DNA from: Gymnopilus junonius
Lineage: Eukaryota; Basidiomycota; Agaricomycetes; Agaricales; Galerinaceae
Length of the DNA stretch: 64,000 nucleotides
Direction: 5' to 3'
Assembly: GCA_015501075.1 (NCBI GenBank)
Contig: JADNYJ010000125.1
Coordinates: forward strand, 1 to 64,000
In this document: positions 1 through 11,709 of the stretch, piece by piece
How the letters are laid out: each line of letters begins with the position of its first letter
How positions within the stretch are numbered: the first letter of the stretch is position 1
Position numbers and translations under genes: made by a program
Notes under the pieces: generated by a model
The model's database searches: none
What the model was told of the DNA's origin: nothing
The model's input: the letters and a program-made list of their open reading frames with translations, nothing else

Positions 1-464
1 TGGATGGTTCGGGTCACTGTTCGGTTTGTGCCAGGTTGAACTTACTAGCAGAGTTTGGGTAGGTTTTTAGATCGAATACTTCCTGTCAAACGTTGAAACT
101 AAAGTGGGTTGATCAATATAAGTTTAGCTGTCAAAGTTAACCTTACGGTGAAAAGTATTGCAGTAGTCTTCCATGCATCATCAAACGTTCAGCCGTCCTT
201 TTTGGAAATCTGAACATGGTACGCGATTTTTAAATGATGCCTTCCAAAAATCCACGAGGGACAAGGACTGCATTCAGATGCTCCTATAGCTGCTCATGAG
301 ATATATTTAGCATGCGATAGTACATTAAGCGCCCAGCGAATCTTAGCAGCTCTTTTCCGCGCTGCATAGTACAGTCGGACTGGTGGAATCCTATGATCAA
401 CCTGAAGTATCTCCACATTATTAAGACCAAGTACTATCGAAACTTGATGTTTGGGATACTTAGG
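1..464. other. no gene seen
   Basis: No open frame with recognisable protein similarity, RNA gene or repeat was found. It lies 3' of the F-box relic and may hold its 3' untranslated region. Confidence 0.4.
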
Positions 465-2140
465 TCAGAGCGCAAATCGTCCAAGTTCCTCCCAAAACTT
501 GAGAAATGGCCTGCCGACAGTCGGCAAACACCCTGGCAAATCTGTGAAATGCCGTATCCGAAAATTTCTGAGATTCATGACGAGGAACGCAAAAAATGTG
601 TACGTACTACTCTCAAAATGACAATTCAAGTCCTCTTTCTCCTGAACTGGTATGTCATGATAGCGCATGGACCTATCTAGCAAGTCGAATAGCTTATACA
701 AACACCGAATTTCCGGGTCCAGACTATAGAATTGTATATTCAACCCCGCTTTCTTCAAGGATAATATTTGAGGGATTATCTCTTTATCAACCAGGTAATT
801 CTGAGACTTCTGAGACAGGTCCAGAGTTGCGTGGCAGAAACCAGAGGCTTCACATTGGAAGCCTATTTGAACGGTGCGAAGGGGTCTACGATATGGAACT
901 CCGAGCTCGGAAATGCGACCAAAAATTTTGCTAGTCGCCCTCCACGAAATTGGCGACCCAGAGTAACAATTTAAAAATTCGGGATTAGGGAGGAAAGCCA
1001 CCTGTTCAGGATTGTTTGGACTCTGGAGGCAGGTTCGAAAGAGGAGCGGAAAAATATTATTCGATAGATAGTCAGATCCATGATATGGTTTGAGTTCGAG
1101 ATGTCGAAGGGTCGGGATGACCTCTAGGACGGGTGTAATTTCATCTTCGCCGTTGAAATGGCACGCTAAGGCGAGTGTTTGCAAAGGACAAGCACATCGT
1201 ATGAGTAGGTTTTTGAGTTCAGTAGGCACCACAAACTTGTCGGAGTTATAGCACAAATATTTTAGAGATGGTAGGTTAATTTTGCTGAGGAAAAGAGCGT
1301 CCCGCGCCCCGTTGTCTACAAAATGAATATTGAGTATCCGCAGTTGCTCATGCTTGACAAAATCCACGGGTATGTTGAGTTTTTGACGATGTCTCTCTGA
1401 AACTGAAGTTCGTCGAATGTCAAGGAATTGTAGTCGCGTAGCAAGTCTGAGGAGCTCCAAGAATTCATCGACCTGGAATCCGTATATAACTGCTTGGGTG
1501 ACATGCTTCCATCCAATTCTGAGCGGTTTAAGGCGAACATCTTTGAGGTACACATCATCCGGGCATGCGGTCTGCAAAATTTCGACTTGCTCACGAAGCG
1601 GTGCGTCATTAGAGCCGCCTTCCAGACGTATTTTGGGCAGAATCGAAGGTTGGGACTGGTCGAGTTGGAGTTTCTGTAGGAAGGAGGATGCCCCCAGGAT
1701 AACTTCCAAAGCGTACCAACGAGCTGAATACTTGTCGAATATCTTGACCAAGCTATCATAGCATGTGTCGACATAGCGTGGCAAAGGGTAACGCTTCATC
1801 CAACGGACACGAATGGATAAAGGAAGCTGGCCAGATCGATCGAGCCAGTCCTGCACGATATCAAGGTACCCCTGTGAAGGCTGACGATTCAGGTTCACTA
1901 AGCACTGGATGGCAGTCCAAAGGCGCGGTGAAGGCCAGGCAATTTCCTCCAATATCAACAGATCCTACCCAATAGCAATGGAGTTTCACGGAAGGAAGCA
2001 GAGAAGGGAGGGAGGCAAGCAGGAAAACGGTGCTGAAATATAGTGGAGATGATTTCAGAGGGAAGGCTTTGGATAGGATCATGGGCTTGGTTTGACTCCG
2101 CTCTCAATTGCCGACGCTGCTCCAAGAGGCTCTCAAGAAT
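465..2140 (-). pseudogene. F-box/LRR-type protein, frame broken
   Basis: The N-terminal part (2140 down to about 1957) reads as the usual basidiomycete F-box opening: a short helix followed by a P-I-x-x-L-P-S-E-I motif and then L-L-L-G-R-I-C. It then meets an in-frame TGA at 1956-1954. The remaining about 490 residues continue in another frame from about 1958, beginning with E-I-A-W-P-S-P-R-L-W, the conserved end of the F-box, and run to the stop at 465 as a leucine-rich region. One added base near 1945-1957 (for instance TT to TTT) removes the stop and joins both halves. F-box proteins recruit substrates to SCF ubiquitin ligases; the family is large and fast-evolving in mushrooms. This may be a real pseudogene, but the same one-base pattern occurs in housekeeping genes here, so a sequence error is at least as likely. 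The start codon was not identified. Confidence 0.7.
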
Positions 2141-2401
2141 TCACAATGACTCGATTCTTCGCCCACACCGTCTTCGGCTTGCTACATGCAGAGGAGATTT
2201 CGGATGCACGAGATTGCATCCGCTAGTAGATGGGAGAGGGAGTCATAGATTGGGCGCTTGGCAAAATAATTCAGAGCCTGATTTATGCTATCTTTATGTA
2301 GATCTTTAACAAGAGTCAAGCTGAATTCCCGGACGTGAAAGAACTAGACAAGAGGAGAGTGAGACATTGAAATATGTAGAGAAAGGAGAAAAGAATAAAA
2401 A

Positions 2402-2499
2402 TGGACACATTGGGAATTGAACCCAACACCTCTCGCAAATCTGTACAGCTGTGAGGCTCCATGCTAAGCGAGCGTGATAACCAACTACACCATGTGCCC
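2402..2499 (-). tRNA. tRNA-Ala(AGC) with 24-nt intron
   Basis: On the minus strand a full cloverleaf folds: acceptor GGGCACA pairs with TGTGTCC followed by discriminator A. The D arm is GTGT/TCAC, the anticodon stem CTCGC/GCGAG, and the T arm TTGGG-TTCAATT-CCCAA. The anticodon loop reads TTAGCAT with anticodon AGC. A 24-nt insertion sits directly after position 37, the canonical place for a nuclear tRNA intron. The mature length is 74 nt without CCA. Confidence 0.93.
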
Positions 2500-2831
2500 T
2501 CGCAGAGGTCGTCCAATGATAATGTAAGAAATCATACACGTAATATTTGTCGCAATAATGGTTTCCGTCCAGGATGATGATGATGATTACCAGCAGGTAG
2601 TCCCATTGAGGAACAGGCTGGGGTCCACCTACATACAGTGGCAGAGCTATGTGTAAAACGGCGATATATGATGTAATATACTGTAAAATAAGAGGACATC
2701 ATCGTACAAATACCCGCCATAGCTAGATAAACTGTCCAATATCAGAAAAAAGTCCAAGTTCCAAAAAGAGTGAAATTTTAAAATTCAAACGAGCGTCGTC
2801 AAAATCGAAGTCCTTGAATCAGTTTCAATAC

Positions 2832-4242
2832 TTAGTCCGTCTCACACTCCGCGTCCAGGCCGATGCTTTTGCGCACAAAGCCAACCATCAGGTCTTTCGA
2901 TTTTATCATTCGCGTGAAGTAGTTGCCAAACCTAAGGCCCCATAGTAGGCCCAAGTAGGTCGCTCCTCCATTCTGCATTATTGCCATAATGTTTAGAAAC
3001 TCTGGCATGTGAAGAATTGAACTCACCTTTCCATTACTAATCGTCAAAATTTCCGCGCTTTTGATATAAACCTTCTTAGGTTGTTTTTTGGAGAGATAGC
3101 TCAGTGCGTTCGAGACGACGACGGAGCCGTGGCCGAGTAATATTTTCGTAAGCTGTTTGGCTTCTGCCCAGTCAATGATGTCGCCGAGTGCGAACATATT
3201 CGGGTGGCCTTCCACTTGGAGAGTGGGGGTGACTTTTATATAGCCTCGGTCTGTCAAGACGTTCCCTCGGAGGTATTTTAGTAGAGACGTGTTGGGTCGA
3301 CCGCCGCGAGCCAGGATCTACAGCGATGAATAGATTAAACGATGAAAGGAGCTTCATGCAAGTGTAACTGACCACTAGATCAGAGTTGAGTGGAACTCCT
3401 TTGGCTGTCTTCCAAGGAGCACTGGAGTCTGGTGTGCCTTCAATAGTGTCGTTAAAGATAATATTGACATCTCGGCGCCGTAGCCGGTTTTCAATGTCCA
3501 TTCGAAACTTGTCTGGATATATGTCTCCAAGGAGGAGAGGGTTGGCATGAACTATGGTGATATTTTTAGTCTAGGGAATGGAACAGTCAGATTTCAGAAG
3601 CAGGTATGCACAGCGAATAATACACACAGGGTAAGCATCTTTAATTTCACCGGACATTTCTGCAAGTAAAACCGTTGAGTTTTAGAGGTCGAGGGTGTGA
3701 AGAGGAGTGACCTACCTATCCCGACAGCACCACCACCCGCAATAACGATGTTTTGAGCGTCGTTAATTTTCGTTCGCCAGTCATGTACGTGCTGCTTAAA
3801 ACCAATTTCGTCATTCGGGAAGGCCAGATGTCCTACCCAAGTAGAGCCAGTAGCAATAATAACGACATCGTAGCCTATCGTTTCACCACCTTCGAGGACA
3901 ACGAACCCTCCTCTTGTGTAGGCGGGGTCCTTGTTTTCTTCGATTGACGTTACAGTGCCGATCTTGAGTTCTCCAGGGAACTTTCCAAATATATGGTCGT
4001 AAGACATGAAGACCGAGCTCAAAGGAGCATCTTTGCTTGCCAGAAGCCTGAGGGCGCCGGGCAGATAGGTATAGCGAGGTCGCGACGTAACGAGAACCAG
4101 TCTGTGTTTGTTCTTGTCGAGCCTGGAGGAAAGGCCTCGGACGACTGTAGGCAGCTTCAGTGATAGGTTACATGAAGATATCAAGGTAGGGCTGACCTTC
4201 TGCACCTGCAACGCCTCCACCGACAACCACAACAGTGATCAT
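2832..4242 (-). CDS. AIF/FSP1-like FAD-dependent oxidoreductase
   Basis: Six exons (4242-4197, 4144-3716, 3659-3628, 3570-3373, 3317-3027, 2972-2832) join to 378 codons plus stop with GT-AG introns. The protein starts with a beta strand and a G-G-G-V-A-G dinucleotide-binding loop (FAD). A second glycine loop, I-V-I-A-G-G-G-A-V-G (NAD(P)H), lies near residue 150. A-T-G-S precedes it, and the C-terminal F-A-L-G-D motif binds FAD. This order is typical of the pyridine nucleotide-disulphide oxidoreductases of the AIF2/AMID/FSP1 group (about 370 residues), which oxidise NAD(P)H and reduce quinones. There is no N-terminal targeting or transmembrane segment. The start was chosen because the glycine motif follows at once. 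It is divergent from the Sin1 gene across a 352-bp intergenic region. Confidence 0.9.
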
Positions 4243-4594
4243 ACCAGATGTCAACATGCTGATGCTATCGAGGCAAGAAGAGGGAGGAAGCTAGGGTATA
4301 TAAAGGCATGCTGCGTGAGTAAAACCGCGATGGCGTTGCTGGCTGGGCTGTGGATCGAAGGCATGTCAATGCCACAGTCGTAGCGATGCTGAAGGGATTT
4401 GAATAGGGGAGTTGGTCCGAAGTAGGCAGGTTGTTTCCACGGTGTAATTATGTCGGTAACATGACAGCTCTGTTTCTCTGAAATTGACCTCGACGATCAG
4501 TCTGCCAGCTGCTCTGCGGTCGATATGCATCATGTCGTTGATAAGTGACACAGAGTACAGGTTCTTCTCTTCATCCAACCATTGCCTTTTGCTA
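4243..4594. promoter_or_regulatory. divergent promoter region, AIF-like / sin1
   Basis: This 352-bp gap separates the start codons of two genes transcribed away from each other. A TATATAAA-type element at about 4297-4304 lies some 55 bp upstream of the AIF-like ATG and could serve that gene. It is almost palindromic, so direction is not certain. Start sites are not visible from sequence. Confidence 0.5.
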
Positions 4595-7552
4595 ATGACT
4601 TCCTATTCTAGTTATCTCATCCACAGCCTCCGTCTGGCCTATCTGCGCGACGTCGAGGATCCCTATGGTCCCCGCATTATTTCTTTGGACCCGTCTTACC
4701 AATCAAATCCCTATATACTTGCCGCTTCATTGGCTGACGTTGATCGTTGTCCCCAATTGGTTCTGCCCTCAAGTCCCAACTTGAGCGAAGATGAGCAAGA
4801 ACGGCCTCTCGGACTGCCTGGTGCTCGGTTAAAGCACACCCAAACCATTATGGGAGGCCGTTCAGGTGGACTTGGTCTCCGCGTCAACGCCAAAAGACTC
4901 TCCACGTCGAAGCGTATGTCTGCTACACCACGTCAGGCTGATCCGAAGAAAGTCGCATTGGAGGATGCCCCTGCAGTTGAGCAAGCTCTGCCCGGTGCAG
5001 CACCGTCAGCGAAAATGCTTGCGCAGTCCGCGCCGGGAGGAGAGAGTTGGATAAAAATCGAGGATTCTGATAGTGAAGGCTCCCCAGAACCTAGTGTTCA
5101 AGTCCACCAAGCCACCGCTCCAGAAGAGGCTCCAGTGACTAAAGCCGTCCAATTCATTCCAAAGTTCAAGGGAGCCGAAGAAATGGAAGCGAGGCGACGT
5201 ATTCGAATGGCTGCACGACGGGGTCCTGGCGCTGCTTTGGCACGTGCTGCACCCCCTCCCAACCTCAGCTTTTCTTCTTCTTCCGAAGATGAAGCTGAAG
5301 CTCCCGCGATCAGCGACGACTCGTCTGACGAGTTTGAAGTCGTTGGGCAGAAAACTACAGATGAAATGGATGAAGGAGACGAATTCGACCCGTAAGTCTC
5401 TCAGTATTTTGAGTGATCGCTCTTATTCATAAAAATCACCATCAGAGTCTTTGCTGCTACTCGCACTACATCCGACAGTGCTTCTGACGCAACTTCTATG
5501 TTTTCCCCTAGTTCATTTTCTGTGGTCAACTCATCTATCATAGCGCCTTCATCTCAAACAAATACTCGTTCCCGGACTCGATTAAGCCCCGTCTCTGAAC
5601 GGCCTGGTCGTACTTCAAGGCAGAAACGACCAGAAGCTATTGGCGGTACCTCCAGAACTAGAGGGGATAGTACATCAACCTCGGCCAGTCATGCTCCTTC
5701 TCCCTCTCCCTCGGCACAGCCTCCTGCCGCGGATAATATATTTGTTAGGAAGAAAGTTCCATCCTTTAAGCCTCTTAAATCGAGTCTATCGTCTATGCTC
5801 GCTTCATCAAGCAGCTCTTCTAACCCCTTCGCTGAAATGTACGCTGCCATCTCTGGGCGAGGAGAATTGGCGTCGACGAATGTCCAGGTGTACTTCCCTC
5901 ATGCTAAGCAGCCACATGCAAAGACCATGGATCTCAACGTAAGAAAAGACGCAACAGTCGAGGAAGTGATCGGCTTTGCGTTATGGAGCTATTGGGAGGA
6001 AGGCTGGCTACCGAAATTAGACGAAGGTCTAAGTGGGGAAGATGATCCAAGTGGGCGACGAGGCTCTCTGCCGTGGGATGGATTCTGAGAATAGCAGAAG
6101 AAGATGGAGAAGTGGATGACGATTTCCCGCGTTGGTTTTCTTCTGCCTTATTGCTCCAGATACCTGCTGACAGGTATGCAGCTCCTGATAGAATGGCCAA
6201 GGTTGTCAAGTTCAATGCAGACGCATATGCTATCCTAGAAGCCACACCAAATCAGAGTATGTCTATTTCTAATGATTCTGATATTCTGATTTGATGTGAA
6301 ACTGACCAAATCTAATGATGGTAGTCCAACAAAACAAAATATTGGAGAGCAAAATCCAGCGTCGGCCTTCAAGGACATCTGCTGCAAAGAAGCCTGAGAA
6401 GCCCAATCAGCCAAATGCTGCACCTTCAGTCGCTCCAGCCAGCGCGGCTTATGCTGGATCTCAGCTGGGATCTATGCTTTCAACGTCTTTGGGTCCCTCA
6501 TCGAGCCATGGCCCACAGATATTTTTGCGGATTCGTGTGGCAGACACGGCGGATGCTGTGCACATCTCGACGACGATTGAAGTGTATGTTTTCTTGATCA
6601 ATCTTTTCGTATGCCTCTAGTTCGACATTAGCTAATTCTGTCTAGGACTGCTGGCATGTACATGCAGGAAGCTCTGGAGCTAGTCTGTAGAAAGCGAAAG
6701 CTGCAAAATCCTAATGATTATGCGCTCTTGCTCGCCGACAAGAGCATTCTTATTCCTTTAGATAGGACAGTTGCTAGTCTGCAAGGGAAAACGGAGTTGC
6801 TTCTTGTGAAACGAAGCATGTTGCCGCAGATGGACCATACGATTCTCAAGGGCATTGGAAGGACTACAGATCCAAATGGTACGTGATTTGATTTGATATC
6901 ATGCGATCGGAAGTCTGATTCGTTGAATTCCTATAGCTTCTATATTCAAACCTAATGCGGAGACTCCTGAACAACAATACTCCTCTGCATTGGACTACAC
7001 GGCGGCTTACAAGGTACATAGGGCGCAAATATTGAGTGATTGCTGTTGGTTACTAACCACGGGGCTTTCTGCTAGAAATATACCATATACCGAAAGATGC
7101 CTATGCTTGTTACCAGGCAGGAACGAACGCTTGCAATCGACGGCGTTTATATTCATGTTCGTGTTGTCCCCTCTTTTAGAGCTCACGTCATCTGATTCGC
7201 TCACATAGATTATGCCGTCGACAAATAAAGCTCGAGCCGTGTTTGATAGCGGTAAGACGTCGTCGTATCACATCAAGAGTATAGCGGACTGTCAGCAGTC
7301 GGCAAAGACGTCGTCGACCTTCAAGATCATTCTGAATCGTGGTGCTGGGAGCAAGCGATACGATTTCGAAGCTGAGAGTCCAAAAATGGCTGGTGAGATT
7401 GCGTTGTTGTGCATACTTCGGTGTCAGCTTGACTGAGATGATATCTTTTTCTGTGTGTAGCTGAGATTGTGCAGACCATCAGAAACCTGAAAACTGCCCT
7501 TGAGCGCACAGGAACTGTTAACAAGGCCAGGAGAAGTCGGCAGGTTGTCTGA
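4595..7552 (+). CDS. sin1: TORC2 subunit Sin1/Avo1
   Basis: Eight exons: 4595-5391, 5446-6256, 6325-6583, 6646-6878, 6937-7013, 7076-7156, 7209-7392, 7461-7552. They give 844 residues once one missing base is allowed. Domains in order: a Sin1 N-terminal segment beginning M-T-S-Y-S-S-Y-L-I-H-S-L-R; a serine-rich acidic linker; the CRIM domain (about 5890-6240) with V-Q-V-Y-F-P and T-V-E-E-V-I-G-F-A-L-W-S-Y-W; a Ras-binding-like domain (about 6520-6840); and a C-terminal PH domain (about 6990-7540). Sin1 scaffolds TOR complex 2; CRIM presents AGC-kinase substrates and the PH domain binds phosphoinositides at the plasma membrane. The frame breaks inside CRIM at 6047-6048: D-D-P ends one frame and K-W-A-T-R-L-S-A-V-G-W-I-L-R continues in the -1 frame with no room for an intron. 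CC to CCC would repair it. Confidence 0.9.
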
Positions 7553-8027
7553 GTTGGTGACGCCACAGTTGATGACGTTTATCTTGTATTTATTTCTCTT
7601 CCTCTCATTCTCTTTTCCTGTCGTTCTTGTTGTTTGCTGTTCGTTTCGCATTTGTTCTTTTTCGTTCTTTCTATCTTTTTCGCATCTGTACTCTTTTTCT
7701 ACGTGTCTACTCAGGAAGACTATCGACATCTGCATGTACCTATAACTGTCACTTCAATAACTCTATTCTTTGTCCAAACATTTTGTACTGCCATGCTGCT
7801 GCCATGTCGCCAAAGACGGGGGTCATAAGGGCACTACTAATCACATCAACAAATTTGTGTTGACTCCATCATGAGACATGAACAGCTGCAGCTAGCGGAT
7901 TCAAGGGACACAGGAGGTAGACTAGGCGCTCGGCAGCCAGAATTGCCGCATCGCCAAACATTTAACAACAAACTGGAACTCCGGGCGGTGGAAGGTGCAA
8001 CTGTTGCATCACATCACTTTCATCCTA
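7553..8027. other. intergenic, sin1 3' / KH gene 5'
   Basis: A strongly T-rich and CT-rich stretch (about 7575-7720), probably the sin1 3' untranslated region, is followed by the upstream region of the KH-domain gene. Short open frames here have no recognisable similarity. Confidence 0.4.
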
Positions 8028-9603
8028 ATGTCTACCTCTTCTGATCCTCCGAAACCCTCCAAACGAAAATGGGACCAACCCGCACCTGGGGACGAACCTG
8101 CTGCTCCCGCAAAAGTTGCGAAAACTGACGAGGGAAAATCGGCATCAGAAGCAGCCGCGGCAGCTGCAGCTATTGCCGCTAAAATCGCTGCCCAGTTTGC
8201 TAACGGGTTGCTTGGAGGAGATTCGAAGGAGCATGATGGGGAGTTTACGCATAATATCGATATCAATGACGTTAGGAATCGATATCTTTTGACCAAAGGG
8301 TCGACGCAGGACCAGGTACGTTTATATTCCCATTTTTATACTGTTGATTCTGCTTGCTCATGGGTATTGTCGTATTTAGATTCATGAGGAAACTGGAGCG
8401 TCAGTTGGTACAAGGGGAGTGTGGTACCCAGATCGGTCCAAGGCAACGGAGAAGGACCCACCCCTGTATATTCACATTTCGGCTAAAACCAAGGAGATGC
8501 TGGACAAAGCTATTGACAAGATCAACGAACTCATCTCTCTGGACATGGGGTCTCTGGTCGAAAAGGGTGATAAAAATAAGGAACGGGTGACTGTATTTAG
8601 TCTGCTTTATGAAGTTCGTTCTAATGTCTTGTACAGAGAAGGTGGCCGGAAGAGAAACTCCCTGTTGGGTTGGAATCAATACGCAACTTTAATATCAGGG
8701 CGAAGGTCGTTGGGCCCGGAGTGTGTTGGTTTTTTGAAGACCATTCTATGTGATGCTGAAGTTGTATTTTTCTAGGGTTCCTTCGTCAAATATATTCAAG
8801 CGGAGACGAGCACAAGAGTGCAAATAAAAGGCATTGGATCTGGTTTCATTGATCAAGAAGTATGTCAGCTTATCTATTCTTTTATTTCTTTGTGTTAACC
8901 TGACTTCCGTGTAGACTGGTCAAGAAGAACCAGTACCTCTGTATATTCACATCACGTACGTGCTTTAATACCATTCATGGTGCGTATTATCTGACGAACA
9001 TAACTCTGCAGTGGCCCAGAGGATGGCCAAGTCGCTCGCGCAAAGGTACTCACGGAAGACCTCCTGCTGGTAGTTCGCCAAGAACACGCGAAGCAGCAAA
9101 CGGTCATCGCACATCAGCAGATGGAATTACATCAGGCTCAAGCACAGTACGCAGTTTACAGTCAAATGGTACCTTTCAGTTTCCGAGACATATGCGCAAC
9201 CTCTGATTAGATTGACTTTGCAGGGATATGCTCCGCCACCGCCTGCAGCACCTGCCCCACCTCCACCCCCTGGAGAAGGTCCACCACCACCTCCGTCGGG
9301 TACACCTGCCGCAGATGCTGCTGCTCAATACGCTGCGGCCGGTCCTCCAGCGCCTTCCGACACTGAAGCCTACGCTGCATACTGGCAAGCCTATAATAGT
9401 TTATGTTTCCTTATTTTGCTGATTTTCTCTACAGGGCGGCATATGGATACGACGTCAATTCGCCCGAGTTTAAGGAGTGGCAAGCCAGCCAGCAAGCGCA
9501 ATACGCTCAGTATTATGCATCGTACGCAGCTGGATCTGGTGGCACTCCAGGTGCACCAGCCGCGCCACCGTCTGAGGCGCCACCACCGCCCCCGCCGTCA
9601 TAA
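8028..9603 (+). CDS. KH-domain RNA-binding protein, KHDC4/BLOM7-like
   Basis: Eight exons (8028-8315, 8380-8586, 8637-8720, 8776-8859, 8915-8955, 9012-9168, 9224-9384, 9435-9603) give 396 residues in frame. After a lysine/alanine-rich N-terminus come two KH-like repeats. The first has N-R-Y-L-L-T-K-G and G-V-W-Y-P-D-R; the second has the V-V-G-P-G-G-S-F-V-K-Y-I loop and ends P-L-Y-I-H-I-T-G-P. The tail is very rich in proline, tyrosine and alanine (about residues 290-396). The arrangement matches metazoan KHDC4/BLOM7, which binds RNA and acts in pre-mRNA splicing; that role is inferred here. Intron 7 (9385-9434) uses a GC donor (TG|GCAAGC). With it the protein reads A-Y-W-A-A-Y-G-Y-D, and no GT donor restores the frame. 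Confidence 0.83.
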
Positions 9604-10013
9604 TCTTGTATATGGGATCGGGAGGAGGGTTATTGAAATGGAGAGGGGTGTTAATAGGCGGCGCTGAAGTTCGATATCTCCGTTTTCGTTGCTCGATGAT
9701 CTTTGGATGGACGAGGTTTTTCCTTTGAGCTGCTCTATAATACTGTATCATCATTCTCAGTTATGCCGGCGCTACTTAGTTGAAGTAGATTCTTATATTT
9801 GGCTGACTTTTTTGATCGCAGTTCTGTTTTGTTATTTCGGATTCCCTCAATCCAGGTAGGTTGGGGTAAGTCCCCTTTATCAGTAGACATGCATGTCCTC
9901 AAGGTTGAAAGGTCTAACACAACTGACTGCCATACATGTACAAAAATACATGGTTGCTATTTTCAGTCATCTCTGCGATCACACCACTTCCGCTTCCTCC
10001 ATCCACCACGGTT
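9604..10013. other. intergenic
   Basis: Between the KH gene stop and the sterol-dehydrogenase start I see only short open frames without similarity. No RNA gene or repeat was found. Confidence 0.4.
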
Positions 10014-11617
10014 ATGCAGTTCCACGTCGTCGCACAGTGGACGAGCATTCTCCTTGGCCCATGGATCGTTCTAGCTTTCTACATCTTCTGGAACGATAGG
10101 CGTTTAAAGAGCGTACCTGATAGTGCGCTCTTCTTCGGGCCAAAAAGGGTTACGGCGCAGGATGTGCGCGCGACCGCTGAGAGACTTGCGAATGAACCAT
10201 CTATCGCAAGCAAGGAGGTGCTGCCTCCTAGGACGGGGAGGAGGTATATTGTTGTTGGTGGTGTAAGTGTTGTTAATTTACCCGGGTTGTGTTTTTCGTG
10301 TTTAAACTTGGTTCAAACTTAGGGCGGTTTCCTTGGAGGATGGATAGTCACAAAGCTGCTAGACCGCGGCGAAGACTATCATAATATCCGAATCATTGAC
10401 ATTGCCCCTCCCAGCGGCCATCACTTTGTAAAGGATGCGATCCAGAAGGGTGTACAGTTTATCAAGGTGGATGTTACGGATGCAAAAGCCTTGGAAGCAG
10501 CCTTCAAAGCACCCTGGCCGGCGCTTCCTGCAGGCGTACCGAGCCAGAAATAACGATATTCCACACAGCTGCTAATATACGCTTCTACGAGCGTCATCTC
10601 GAGTTTTTGGATCGATCGGAGCGTGTCAACGTCGGAGGGACGCAGAACGTAATCAATGCTTCTCGTGCGATTGGCGCTTCGGTGTTGGTGTATACCTCTT
10701 CTGGATCGGTGGCTATTCATAGCACGAGGCTCTTGCTGTGGCCTTGGGAGAAGGAGCCGCAGCGGTTCGTGCAGGTTATTAATGACGATGATGCGAGGGT
10801 GCCGAAGAGGCATGAGGATTTCTTCTCGAACTATGCGGCGACGAAGATGAAGGCTGAAAGACTTGTGCGTGCGGCGGATAGGACGAGCATTGGGAAGGAG
10901 AAAGTTATGAGGACGGGGTGTATAAGACCTGGAAATGGGGTTTTTGGGCCTAGAGGGGACATGTTGTGCGGGGCTTACTTGGTTCGCCAGACGAACCCCA
11001 CGTGGATCGGAACGGTCGTTCAATCATTCTCATATGTAGAGAATTGTGCGGCTGCTCATTTGTGCTACGAAGCGCGTCTTATTGAACTGCAGGCGGGCAG
11101 TAAGAACCCGGATATCGGGGGACAAGCGTTTTGCGTTGCAGATCCCGGAACAACGCCTACCTACGGAGATGCCTATACTACGCTGGAGACACTCTCGGAT
11201 GGAGAGTGCACTTTCCCAACACTGTCGCCGACGTTTATGCTGCTTTTCTCGCATGTGGTGGAGAAGTACTACCGTGCCCATTACGCGTTGGTTTCAAAAG
11301 GATGGTGGTTTGCCAAGCTCTTGCCAGCCGTGAAGGGCGAGATTATCAACCTGCAGCCGGCCCTGTTCTATCTGACATCGGTCCACCTGATTTTCGACGA
11401 CTCGCGTGCGCGACTGACGCCCGAGAAAGGCGGCCTGGGGTACACGGGTGCTTGGACAACGGTGGAGGGACTGCACAAGACGGTGGAGGAGCACAAGAGC
11501 GGGCTGCACAAGGTAGACAACAGATCTGCGGGGATTGGGCTCAAGTTCTTTGGTTCAAAGAAGCCTGCAAGGGGGATGCCTGTAGCGCCTGTAGAGCTTG
11601 TTATACCGCCCCAATAG
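10014..11617 (+). CDS. 3-beta-HSD/sterol C-3 dehydrogenase family protein (one frame break)
   Basis: Two exons (10014-10262 and 10323-11617) give 514 residues if one base is added. An N-terminal hydrophobic segment (about residues 8-24, W-T-S-I-L-L-G-P-W-I-V-L-A-F-Y) suggests an ER anchor. The Rossmann loop G-G-G-G-F-L-G-G-W follows near residue 83. The catalytic Y-A-A-T-K (the YxxxK pair) is encoded near 10830. These features place it with membrane-bound 3-beta-hydroxysteroid/sterol-4-alpha-carboxylate 3-dehydrogenases (Erg26-like), which use NAD(P). The exact substrate is not known, and paralogues are common in fungi. The frame shifts by one base between 10515 and 10545: A-P-W-P-A lies before it and T-E-P-E-I-T-I-F-H-T-A-A after it, with no possible intron between. 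A sequence error is the simplest reading. Confidence 0.82.
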
Positions 11618-11709
11618 ACCTATTTTTAGAATTAGCTCTGAATGCGAGTCACGCCTGATTTATTTAGTCACAGTCGGTCATTTATTTTTGCGGTCAACAT
11701 TCGTCGGCC

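Noticed and set aside
9212..9667. Alternative long frame through the KH gene 3' end
   Set aside because: It reads through intron 7 and out of the conserved A-A-Y-G-Y-D frame; the GC-AG splice gives the better protein.
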